Origin: Auxenochlorella pyrenoidosa
Taxonomy: Eukaryota; Chlorophyta; Trebouxiophyceae; Chlorellales; Chlorellaceae
Direction of reading: 5' to 3'
Assembly: GCA_001430745.1 (NCBI GenBank)
Contig: KQ482042.1
Span: 655,106-711,477 of the forward strand
DNA: 56,372 nucleotides
Position numbers and translations under genes: made by a program. The notes under the pieces are model-generated. The model was not told the origin of the DNA. It worked only from the letters and a program-made list of their open reading frames with translations, and ran no database searches. Of this stretch, positions 46,645 to 56,372 are shown piece by piece (position 1 is the first letter of the stretch; each line of letters opens with the position of its first letter).

Positions 46645-49025
46645 CTAAACGTGCGATCCATGCGCTCTGCTGGCTGTGGCAACATGCATGCTGACATCAG
46701 GATGCACTTGCGATGGCTCACTGAAGCAGCCAGCCGGAAACCCACCTGTGTGGTATGTGTGCTGCGAGGTGATGCGATGCGATGCCGTGTCAACAATAGC
46801 ATACGTCCCGCAAACAGCCAGGCCCTGTGCATCAGCGGCGAGTGCAAAGGCCTCCAGAAAGCTGCAGCAGCAAGGGGGAGGATTAAGTGATGCAGCTGGT
46901 GCTGTCTGCCAGACAGGTGCCATGCCGGACACATGTCGAAGCACACACCAATAGTGACCAACTTGGATCCCGCCTCACGCGCGAGTGTCGTCCAGGCTGC
47001 CCTGGTCTAACCGCGGATTGACAATGTTCAGGGCCGCCAACAGGGCGGCCTCCACTGAGCAGCTGCCTGATTGCAGCACCTGCCTGACCGCTGCTGCAGC
47101 CACCTGTGCCTGGTCGCCGCCAGCCCTCACAGCCTGCACCAGCTGGGCGGCAGCTGCCGAGGGGTCGCTGCACATCTGGCTGGCCAGCTGCTGGGAGGTA
47201 GAGTTGTTTGGGGAGGCGGCAGAGCCAGAGGCATCTGCGGTGGGTGAAAGCAACGAGCGGATGGAGCACAGAACTGGACGGCAACAAGCCGTCATGATGA
47301 CCCATGCTGGCATAGCAGGCTGGGCATGGCTGGCCTTGCGGCTCCCTGCCCAGCCCCTGCTGCACACCAGCAGCAGGTGGCAGCCCTGCGGGCGCCTGCC
47401 TGCTTGCCTCCCTCACCGTAGGCCAGGGCAGACACGTTCCACCGCAGCGAGGCCGGGTCAAACTGGGGACAGGTGGCGACTGTCACATTGGTGTTGAGGG
47501 CAGCAAACAGCTGGATGCCCTCTGGGCCGGGCGCCGCAGCGGGGACAGCGCCCTCTGGACTGGGAGCCAGACCAGCAGGCATGGTGGCTGTGGGGACGGC
47601 CTTCCCTGTGTGGAAGTCATACTGCATCATGCATGGGCAGACTGGCGGTGCAGCCTGAGCGGCATGCATGTTTGGCAGGCATCGCATTGCTGAGGGACAG
47701 CAAAGGGCGGCCTCCGCGGTGCAGCGAGGCACCTGTATTGGCGGCGCGCCATCCGCAGTGACGACTGCCAGGGAGGCGCAGGCGGGCTTGCCGCGGGCGT
47801 CAGCAGCCGCCACCAGCTGGGAGAAGAAGCTGTGCGGTTGTGAGAGGGGGGGGGGGGGGGCTAAGATACGTTCTTAAGCGGAAGAGCAGGCTGGTGCAGC
47901 ACTGCAGGCAAAGACCCATCCCCCAATGAGTGAGAAGGTGGCAATTGGTGGCCTGCAGCCCATTCTCACTTCTGCACTGCTGCCAGGCCCCCAGGACCCT
48001 GCTTGACATAGTCAAACGCCGCCTGGACGGCAATGCCCACAGAATCGATGCAGAAGACTGACAGCAGGGCCTGCACCCAGTCCTGCGCCTGCTGGCTGCC
48101 GGCCAGCACAGCCTGCGCCATCTGCGGGCCGGTTCCCTGCACAAGAAGCAGAGATTCGAGCAGGCAGCAGGTGAAGAACCGAATAGAGGGCTTCTCTCAG
48201 CTGACCAATCTCTCCTCCCCATGATATGAAGCTCAATGCAGGAGTAGCAGGAGGCAGCAGGCACCACACCAGCGGCTGGGCGCAGATCTGCGTCTGCAGC
48301 TGCGCCGCTGCAGCCGAGACGGGCACCTCGGTGCCGTTTGCATCTGCGCATGGCCAGGCCACACCAAAGGGGTCGATGAGCAGCTGCTCCGGCCGCACAA
48401 GGACCTGCTTGGCTTGATGGTCGCATCCTGCTATGCGCCTGCTCATTCCTCGGGCGCAGCGCTCACCGAAGTGCTGCCCGGCCGGCTCCTCATGCCACTG
48501 CTGCGTGCGGGGATCGAATGTGCCGCATGATACCGGCTCCAACGGGCCCGTGATGTTGTACACAATGGTGAAGGACGCACTGGTCTCTGCCGCGGGGGCT
48601 GGGCCGGTTGTGGTGGGCGGACCTGCAATGCAAAAAAGCACACAACTTGTCGTACAAGCGGTGGGATGCGGGCCGTGCGGGCAGCTGTCTGTGGTGGACT
48701 GGTCACACCCGCAGAGGTTGGCCGCTGCAGCAGCATGCGGCCGCTGGATCGCCATGGCATCTTGCGCACAGCCTGCAGCAGCATATGAGACAGATTAGCA
48801 TGAATGAGATAATTAATGAGATGAAGGTGCTCTCAGCACCGCTGCTGCCGCCCAGCGGGGCGGAGGAAGGGACCTCGGCAGAATTCCCTTGGCTTGATCT
48901 CAACCCCAGATCTTGCACCCTTGAGCTGCGGCCCATACCTCTGGTGGGGCTTGCCCAGCTGTAGAAGGGGCGAGGAGGCAGGCCAGCAAGGCTGCTGCAA
49001 GCAAACCGTGCTCCAAATGCCCCAT
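46645..49025 (-). CDS. HTG14: secreted protein with two tandem HTG modules and a C-terminal extension
   Basis: Nine exons in transcription order: 49025-48939, 48772-48709, 48622-48467, 48343-48270, 48136-47970, 47829-47733, 47621-47417, 47234-46979, 46861-46645 (1323 bases, 440 aa). Signal peptide MGHLEHGLLAAALLACLL. Exon 2 has SSGRMLLQRP. Module A: VSCGTFD, QICAQP, VFCIDS, ACASLAV, ending YDFHTG. A Pro/Ala linker (PSPEGAVPAAAPGPEG) joins module B: ATCPQFD, QMCSDP, GSCSVE, VCGTYAIVD, ending TYHTG. The 241-base exon of HTG12/13 is split here into 74+167 by an extra intron, and linker plus first block of module B are fused in a 205-base exon. After YHTG about 30 extra residues (GFPAGCFSEPSQV) follow before the stop, unlike other members. 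Confidence 0.85.
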
Positions 49026-49459
49026 GTCTGCGATGTTGTGCCCCAGAGAGATTGAGCAGTTTGGACCGAAAAAGTGCCGTGCTCAGGCTAGGAGAGAGCA
49101 GCCAGGCTGGAAGGCAGCAGTGCGCAGCGGCTCAGCATGGCGGCCAGCGGCAGGCACTGATCCTGCTTTCTGTGACCTTTCAATCCTCTCTTTCCAGAGT
49201 TGGCTGGATGCATGTCTGCGCATATTCCAGTAGGAATACACGATTCACTGTTGGGCTGCCAAAGTGCCCCTTCCTCTCCCTCTGATGGCAGGAGCCGAAG
49301 GGCCCGGCCAGTCCTGCCCTGCCTTTGCTGTGGAGCACGCATAATAATGTTGGAAAGCTTTGCAGAGCCATAAGCACACTGTCCACAACAATGCAGCATC
49401 GGCAGAATGGCAATCAGTCAGCTGGCCTAAGCTGGGGCGTGAGCAGCGCCTGGCGCCCA
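49026..49459. other. Intergenic HTG15-HTG14
   Basis: No gene seen; upstream region of HTG14. Confidence 0.6.
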
Positions 49460-51603
49460 TCACAGCTGAGACCCGGTGTGGATGGTTTCGGTCCACAGCA
49501 CCTCCTCACTCTTTGGGTCCACTATGATGAGGGTGATGCACGTCTGCAGCAGGCAAAGCAGGGGAAGGTGGTTCTAAGGCAATGCCGGCGGGTGTACTGG
49601 CTGCACGGCAAGCAAGTCAGGAGCAGCTGCCTGCACTGTCATGTGTGAGAGAGAGAAAAGACGGCACCTGAGCAACGATATGCGACTCACCGGGATGCCT
49701 ACAACATCGGATGCATCCGCCATCTTGATGAACCACCTGGTTTGACATGGAAGGGAGGTGAGGTTTTGTGGCCAAGAGGTGAGCAATCAGCACAGGGACT
49801 GCAGGCACCCTGCAATGTCCGCCTGGTGCCTACACTACTTGGTGTAGCGCACCGCAGGCGCTCACTCTGTGGCTGCTGGCAGGTCGGCTGGGTCGTCACT
49901 CTTCACTGTAGATATGGCGAAATCGTCTGCACCAGCAGGCTTGCCAGGGCACACGAAGAGCCCTGGTCAGAGTCGGTTCTCTGGGGGCATGATGGCGAAT
50001 GCTTCGACCTCACTACCGCCAACCTTCCCAACACGCACTTACAGGCCTTGCTCGAAGCGTTGCCGCAGTCGGAGTCGGCTTTTAGCAGGGCCGCAGATGC
50101 GACCTGCACGACAGCCAGCCAGGCACCAGGGAACACAGGGTGCCGCACCTTTGATAAATAAAACAAAAGGGGAATCAGAAGCCCAACTACCAGCAGCTCT
50201 GGGAGCACCACCTGCACAGAGCTGGCCCAAGGGGCGTTGCTCGCTCGTGCTGAACACAAACACCCTCTTCCTGAAGTCTCGCCTGCGCCTGCGTGCCGCC
50301 CGCCTCCACCATTTGGTACAGCTGCTTGGCACCCGCCCGAGTGTTGTTGCAGATTTGCTGGGCCAGTGCGTCGACATCCGAGGGGCTGGCAGTGGCAGAG
50401 CCACTGGCATCTGCACGGAGGAGCAAGCAGAGAGCATGTTTGGAAGCGAGTCAACGGGGCAAAACCGAACACGGCTCCACCTCTGCGCTTTGCATGCAAT
50501 GGGCAAGGCATGCCAGACGCTGGAAGCGCAAGCCATGAGGGTGTGCAAGCTGAGCGAGGGGTGTACTGCACCGCACAGCCTGAGCAGCCGCCCACGCACC
50601 GTAGCGCATGCGGCCTCGCCCCCACTTAGCAGCCACGGGGTCGTACACGTAACATGTCGCCGTCGTCTCTCCTCTGCTGCAGCGGCTCAAGTGGGGCGGA
50701 CACAGCGCCGGACAGGTCAGCTTGGCAGCTGCTGTTGGTGCGCGCGAGTCGGCGCTTTGCAGCAAGCGTGGGGCCAGCAGCGGCGCCCACCTGAGGAAGG
50801 ACAGGAAGCGGGCATCGCTGGGAAGGTCCTCTGCAGGGCACCGTGGGAAGCGAGTCAGTAGACACTCAGCCCAAGCCGCCGGGCCCTTCCGGCTGAACTG
50901 TTATGCTCTGTGCACGGCGGCTAACAGCATGCAAAAGGGCAAGACACCAGAGTGCTCGGGCAGCCACCTGGCACAGGCCCTGAAGCTTCAGTGCTGATGG
51001 AAGGTGGTGTGGCCGGCTCTGCAACGGGCGGTGGCGTGGGCGGTGGCGGCGCCGCCACTCCCGGCGACGAGACTGGCGGCGGCGAGGATGGCACAACGAC
51101 TGCTGGTGGCGCGGGGGTCGTTGGCACGAGGACGGTGGGAGGGGGAGCAAGGCCGCCGGTCAAGGAAGGTGGAGGGGTTGAAACAGATCCTGGAAGCACC
51201 CCCGGCGAGATGACTGTCCCGCCGGGCACTACCACCCGCGTGGGCTCCACTGCCTGCAGTAGCTGGCGGGGCGTGGGTCTGCCCCCAAGGCCAGCCAGCT
51301 CTGCTGCAGCGGCCTGTGCCACAGGGCAGGATCAAGTGTCGGAGTGTCAAAGCCAATGGATACAAGGGATTTGGAGGATGAGTATTGAGGCTGGCCGGCG
51401 ATCCTCCAAAGGACTGGCTGCTGCAGCAGCAGCGGCGGCGGCAGGCGGCAACGGCGGTGGTGTATGCCAGGGTGCCTGCTGCCCTTCCTGCCTCCCCCGC
51501 GATCTTCGTGCAGTCTTGTCGATTGGGAAGGACGCAGCCTCACCACGCAGGCCAAAGAGGTCACGAGCAGCACGAACCTAGGTAAAACTGCCGTAGCCAG
51601 CAT
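49460..51603 (-). CDS. HTG15: secreted Pro/Val-rich single-module protein
   Basis: Nine exons in transcription order: 51603-51544, 51313-50968, 50830-50791, 50676-50600, 50410-50283, 50103-50043, 49926-49866, 49736-49691, 49543-49460 (903 bases, 300 aa). Signal peptide MLATAVLPRFVLLVTSLACV. Exon 2 has TPRQLLQ followed by about 90 residues rich in Pro, Val, Ser and Thr. Module Cys in ATCYVYD, QICNNT, SDCGNA and TCITLII; ending TIHTGSQL-stop. Exon lengths 40-77-128-61-61-46-84 match HTG3-5 on the other side of the coiled-coil and sulfotransferase genes, so this is a copy of the left-hand subfamily. The donor after the QAQ exon (AG|GCGAGA) is GC. Secreted by inference. Confidence 0.85.
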
Positions 51604-52442
51604 CCTGCCCTGCACCTGTGCGAGGGCGGCCCCGTGGCCCCACATACAATCTTGGAAGCCACAGCCAAGTACTGAGTGCTTGGGACGAGCGTGGCATGCT
51701 GGGCATGCTTGCCTCCCAACCTTCCACCAGGCCGTTCCCTTGCTCTTGGCATCATGGGTTACCTCATGCCCGCATGGGGAGGATTGTACCACTTGCAGCA
51801 GAGCAAGCTTTCAAGCGTGAAGTTTGCCGGTGCTGCAGTGCTGTCGGCAGCTGCCCTTGCCGCTGAAGGTGTGCAGACCGGTACCAGGGTGTTGAGAAGA
51901 CCTCTCAAAGGCTTTTTTTCTACAAAAAGGGGATGCTAATTCAAGTACTCGGCTTGGGTCAACTCAGTTAACCCACAGGCTGTGGGGAGCACCCGCGGGC
52001 TCGCCCTGTTGCCGCGCCACGGACGCGCCACCTTCCCGGCATTGAAGCGCAGGCGCGAACCGGAGCGCTTACCCAGGCCCCAGCGTGTGCAGCAGCTGCG
52101 CAGCAAGCCTTGGCCTGCCTGAAAGGACTGCAGGGAGGCATTCCTGCTGGTTTGGATGCCAGCTGCTGGCCGTCCTGCTCTGGTCAACTCCCCCTCCACA
52201 CTGCGTTGCACTTTCGGTTTGTGTACCTCCTTCCTTCTGGGGGCATCAACAGTTGCGAACGAGTTCAAGCCATAGACTGAGAGAGCAGGCAGTCAACACT
52301 GAAGTGAGCAGCACTGCTTCACCGGTCTTTGGGGCTTCCTCCTGGCCTCTCTTGGAGGCATAGAAGGGGTTTCACACATCGTCCAAAGCATTTCAGGCCC
52401 TTTCAAAACCACTTGGACGGGCCGCTGTGTCTCCAAGCCCCA
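51604..52442. other. Divergent intergenic HTG15 / HTG16
   Basis: Head-to-head spacer. A 61-codon open frame at 51754-51939 (+) begins MGYLMPAWGGLYHLQQSKLS and ends in a basic tail; nothing else supports it as a gene. Confidence 0.4.
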
Positions 52443-54141
52443 ATGGCGACCTTGTCAGCAGCCGTCTGCTGCACCCTACTGCTGCTGGCAAGACGTGCCG
52501 CCTGACTTGCATACAGGGGCGTGGTGGCTTGTGCAGCCACGATTGAGCAGACTGTGGAGGCTTGCAGCTGTAGGATCTGCTTGGCGGTGCCGCCGCCAGC
52601 GGCGCCGGCTTTGCAGACGGCGAGGGTGCCTGCTGCTCTCCCCTGGCCCGAGCAGGGGAGCATCTTGCTTCCACTGCAGGCATTGCATGTGACAGGGCGC
52701 CGCACTCTGCTGCAGCGGCCGAAGGACATCGGCAGCCCCTTCCCAACTGGCAGCAGCCCTGCCTCCCCAGCCGCCTCCCCAGCCGCTTCGCCTGCTACCC
52801 TGCCCTCAACCTCGCCAAGCAGCCCTTCCAGCCCGCCTGCCTCTTTGCCTCCATCCGACACTCCTCCCGGACCATCTGGTGCTGCACCCGTGACCATCGT
52901 CTCAAGGCCCGGGGGCGCAATCGTCGGGCAGACAGGCACCGGCATTGTGGGCTCACCCAGCACTGGTGGCGGCGGTCCCGCAGCTGGCGGCAGGCCCTCG
53001 GGGCTGTCGGTTCTGGCCGCTGCGCCCGCACCAGAAGCAGAGGGAGCCTCTCAGACCACTGGGCCCTCTTCACCTGGATCACGTGAGGGCAACCTGCCCT
53101 GTGGGGCTATATAATACGAGCTCACACGTTCTTGCGCGCATCCAGGCTGGCTCAGCACCAGAAACAACCAGCCGGCTTGAAGGAGCGCCTGCACTCTGGC
53201 CTGTCATGTCTTGACACATTCCCCCGACTTCTGCCCATCTGCTCACACAGACATGTCTCTGTATGCCGAGGAGCTGGTTGATGTGGAGGCAGCAGTCAAC
53301 GCTTCCCCCGACAATAGTTCCATTGGCTGCCTGCACTTCAATCTCACCACAAGGCTCTGGGAGGATCTGAAGGTGGGCTCCCAGCCGCCGACTGCCCCCA
53401 AACCGTGGCCGCAACCTGAGAGCAGCCTGCGACTTGGCAAGCGAAGCAGCAAGCTAGGCTGACGGTGAATTAGCGCGCGCGTGGCCCTCCTCCCATTCAG
53501 AACTCCAGCGGAGTAGTGGCGCTGCACGGTGCGCTGGCAGGGTTCCTGAGTAAATGCCTGGACATGCCTGCACGAGCGTCGCATGCCGCTGCTCCAAGCT
53601 AGCTCCCTTTCCCAATCCCGTGCACCTTGCAGGTGCACATGGCGGAGCCCCGCCCAACCCGCAGCGCGTGCAGCAGTTTGCAGCTCTGATAAGCCTGAAT
53701 GCCACCATTGCTGCGCAGCAGATCCAGCCGGCTGTGTATCAGGGGGGCAGCGAGGCTGTGGCTGCGGCTGCCGCGCTGCTGAACACGACTTCCTGCCTGC
53801 CTGGCACGAATGCCACTGAGGCTGGTCCTGCAGCCACATTTGACTCCATCATCACCTCCCTCACCCTGCACAGAACCGACACTGCTCCAGATGTTGTGGC
53901 CAGGTGCGCCGGCGGGGTGGAAAGCAGCTGCCCATGCTGCTGCCTGCACAAGCAAGGCCTGCTTGCTCAACCTGCTTGCGCCTGTGCTGGCTCTGTCTGC
54001 AGGTGGCTTGTCAACCTTATCAATGCAACTGACGATGCCGGCATCCCTGCCTGCGCCACCCTCATTTCCGTTGCGCGGCATGGAATTGCTTGGGGTTACA
54101 ACGAAACAGCAATCTGGACTGGCGGTGTGCTTGGCGTCTGA
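52443..54141 (+). CDS. HTG16: divergent, sequon-rich single-module protein
   Basis: Exons 52443-52487, 52680-53082, 53251-53372, 53501-53528, 53633-53903, 54003-54141 (1008 bases, 335 aa). Exon 1 (MATLSAAVCCTLLLL) is a short signal core; its donor is read as TG|GCAAGA because the next exon must start in phase 0 and an in-frame TGA follows, so this junction is weak. Exon 2 has TGRRTLLQRP and a Ser/Pro then Gly linker. The module is recognisable (IGCLHFN, TTSCLPG, GIPACATLIS, DAGIP) but the second Cys is missing and the His-Thr-Gly end is replaced by WTGGVLGV-stop. Sequons NAS, NSS, NAT, NTT and NET are frequent. Most diverged member of the array; may be older or have a different partner. Confidence 0.7.
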
Positions 54142-54860
54142 AGGCGGGCACTCCAGCATAAATACAGGGATGCAGAGCTCAGCATGCACATTGCGGCACA
54201 CTTGCGTCTGCAGCTGCCAGATCGGGGCAGCACAGAGGGGGTGACATCATGCCAGCAGTTTGCAGCGCCTCCACCCTGCTGTACGTTTCGCATGTTCCTG
54301 ACATTGCCTCGCCGCAGCATTGTGTCAGAAAAGCTGCCAAGCACCGCGCTGAGAGCAGGCCCGGCAGCTCAAGGGAGATGGCACATACGCCTGCACACAT
54401 GGAGACGGCCAGCCACTGCAGGCCTGGACCCTACGCCAGAAAGAAGGGGCTGCTGAGCTTGTCAAAAAGATATTACACCATGGAAAGGGGAAAGCATCAG
54501 AGCCAAAGGCAGGCATCAAGCTCAGATGAGTACAGGCCAGGGCAGAAAGGCAAGACATACCGCAACAGCATGACAGTTCTTCAGGCTCGGATCAATCATC
54601 AGCAGGGCATCATCGCAGGTTCATCTCATTATTTGGCAATCAACTCAGCAGGGGGGGAAAGCAAGGGCAGAACACAAAAATGGGTTGCAGTTCTGGGGGT
54701 GGCAAAATCGGCGGCGAAAAGAAATACAGAAAAGATCAGCAGGATCAGCGGGGTGGTGCAACACGGGCGCCGCACAGACGCAGAATGGGGGGCCGCAGCG
54801 CATTACTGATTGGTGGCCTATACGGGGCAGCTATGACGGGGCACGCAAGCTGACGGGCGG
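54142..54860. other. Convergent intergenic HTG16 / coiled-coil acidic-tail gene
   Basis: About 720 bases between two 3' ends, relatively A-rich in its right half. No gene recognised. Confidence 0.55.
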
Positions 54861-56372
54861 CTACAGGGGGCCGGCACTGCCCTCCTCCCCCTCCTCTTCG
54901 GCTTCGCTCTCCTCCTCCTCCTCCTCCTCGTGCTCCTCCTGCTCGTCAACCACCTGACCAGCCATCAAGTTTCCAGCCATCTCAATAGCCTCCTTGAGAG
55001 AAGCAGTGGTGTCCTCCAGCTGCAGGAGGGCAGGCAGGCAAGCCAGGGGCTGCCGCATGTCGGTCGCAGGAGCACATAGTGCCTGACCGCAGAGCGGTCG
55101 GGGGCGTTCCGCAGCAGCAATACCCCTCCAAGCTCGTACAGCTGCGGACCTGCAGCGCCCCGCATCGGCCCCGCTGCCAGACCCTACACAATTCCATGCT
55201 CCACCCCGCACAGCCTGGCAAGGCGCCATTGCTGATCCCAGCTGAAATGAGAGGGACCGCCCCGGGCAAGGCGAGGCCCGCCCACCTGTGCCTGCAGGGC
55301 AGAGTTGAGCGCCCGGGCCTGCGCCAGCTCTGCTCGGTCCGCCGCCCGCCCGGCCTCCAGCTCAGCCATGGAGGCCCGCACCGCCTCCAGCTCGCCTGCC
55401 AGCCGAGCCGCCTCCAGCTGCGCGCCGCGCACCTCCTGCAGGCCCGCGGGGGCAACACGAGCCGGAGAGCAGTGACGCTGCAGGACAGTGCTGTCGAGGC
55501 GGCCAACAAGGCCTGCTGCGTCAGGTCGCCGCCTCACGCGCACACAAGTGCAGGCGAGGCAGTAGCGCCGCGCGCACGCCTTACATACGCAGCACCAGTC
55601 CCTGCCCCGGCAGGCCATGCTCGGCGGCACTGCCTGCCAGCGGCCTGCCGCCTCACCTCCTGCGTCCCCACCAGCTCCATGCGCGAGTTGCGCAGGTCCT
55701 GCCGCAGGCTGGCCACCTGCACGGCAGTGGAATCACGAGGCCAGCTGGCGTGGACTCAGCAGCTGGAGTGAAGGGGCTGAGTGCACAGGGGCTTGAGCAC
55801 ATGAGGCAGCCCCTGGGCGTGCCATGCCGCACGCTGTTCAGTGGAACCCACGCCTGCACTTTTTAGCGTCCAGCCTTGCCTGTTGGAACAGCTCGTTGGC
55901 CCAGGACACGAGGCGGGACTCGCGGGTGGCGGGCCACGCGCCGCGGTCCCCGTCAACAATGACGCTCACCCCCGCGGCATCGCCCGCCCTGCCATGGGGG
56001 GACAGCAGGCTGGGTTCAGGGCTTGGAGGCAGGGGGGTCCAGAAAGGTCTCACGGCAAGGCTGTGCAGGGCAGGATGCTAGCAGGGCAGGTGCCGCACCG
56101 TGGCGGCGTACTGTGGCAGGAAGTTGGGCAGAGACACACACAGAACGGCGGGCTGGCGGCTCCCTGCCGGTGACCCGCTGCCCGCCAGCAGCTGCTGCTC
56201 GACTGCAGGCCAAGCTTCCCGACGGCGGCCCACAGTATATACGTACGGGAGGGCCCCGGCCCGCTCACCAGCTGTCCAGCACCTCGAGCCGCTCGTCGGC
56301 AAACCCGACAGCCAGCACGCCGTTGTTGCCGGCCTGCAGCGCCACGGGGCGCCCCGCCGCATCCACCACCGC
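54861..56372 (-). CDS. Coiled-coil protein with acidic tail, 5' partial
   Basis: Exons in transcription order: >56372-56269, 56202-56099, 55988-55880, 55716-55657, 55435-55286, 55019-54861. The first exon reads AVVDAAGRPVALQAGNNGVL then VGFADERLEVLDSW, reminiscent of a beta-propeller or globular region. The 55988-55880 exon has VSVIVDGDRGAWPATRESRL; the next two are coiled coil (VASLRQDLRNSRMELVGTQE, LEAARLAGELEAVRASMAEL). The last exon ends in a Glu/Asp-rich tail. Phases of the last four exons agree, with a GC donor (AG|GCAAGG) after 55880. Joins around 56099-56202 do not agree in phase with their neighbours, so that part is unresolved (missed splice site or indel). No family recognised. Confidence 0.6.

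Noticed and set aside
51754..51939. 61-codon open frame between HTG15 and HTG16 as a gene
   Set aside because: Single open frame in a GC-rich promoter region without homology or splice support; mentioned only within the intergenic entry.
53100..53120. TATA-like ctatataat in the HTG16 region
   Set aside because: It lies inside an HTG16 intron, between two joined exons, so it is not a likely promoter.
1..54141. Pherophorin (two Cys-rich domains around a Pro-rich rod) as family identity
   Set aside because: The linker type is similar, but the module's Cys spacing and the HTG ending do not match the pherophorin motifs I know.
1..56372. CRISPR arrays, bacterial operons, prophage or insertion sequences
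   Set aside because: No spaced direct repeats, Shine-Dalgarno-linked gene strings or transposase frames; the gene structure is eukaryotic with spliceosomal introns.
1..56372. tRNA or rRNA genes
   Set aside because: I found no convincing cloverleaf with A and B boxes and no rRNA-like stretch, though I could not run a covariance search.

Overview
The window looks like nuclear DNA of a green alga, most likely a Chlorella-like trebouxiophyte. It is very GC-rich, its genes are split into many short exons by GT-AG (and unusually many GC-AG) introns with ctgcag-type acceptors, TGTAA stands about 250 bases after several stop codons, and the proteins are rich in Ala, Gly, Ser and Pro. The lineage call is inference. 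All gene models were built by hand from splice signals, reading phase and comparison between copies; coordinates are exact only if those splice choices are right. Layout: most of the window is an array of 16 related genes, named here HTG1 to HTG16 after the Tyr/Ile-His-Thr-Gly motif at the end of nearly every module. HTG1-6 run on + (1-15250), HTG7-8 on - (15971-19879), HTG9-11 on + (20463-28172), HTG12-15 on - (38977-51603) and HTG16 on + (52443-54141). The array is interrupted at 28485-38541 by a membrane-anchored coiled-coil gene (-), a Golgi-type sulfotransferase gene (-, with a 639-base assembly gap in intron 1) and a doubtful small coiled-coil gene (+). A second coiled-coil gene with an acidic tail (-) runs off the right edge. 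Shared architecture of HTG proteins: an N-terminal signal peptide on its own exon, ending at a phase-0 intron; a short exon with a basic-Leu-Leu-Gln motif; a low-complexity linker (Ser-Pro, Gly-Thr, Pro-rich or absent); then a module of roughly 150 residues with four Cys in the contexts T/V-C-x-x-F/W, Q-I/M/L-C, x-C-(S/T/A) and V/A-C-A-(S/T), ending in Q-x-Y-H-T-G. I count 20 modules in 16 genes: HTG12 has three in tandem, HTG13 and HTG14 two each, the rest one. I do not recognise the family. Export to the secretory pathway and a wall or extracellular-matrix role are inferences from signal peptide, paired Cys, N-glycosylation sequons and Ser/Pro linkers (as in algal hydroxyproline-rich glycoproteins). 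HTG2, HTG5 and HTG8 carry a 1-base deletion, a 5-base deletion and an in-frame stop respectively, so the array appears to be expanding and decaying by tandem duplication. The sulfotransferase could modify secreted glycoproteins, but nothing in the sequence ties it to the HTG proteins beyond position.
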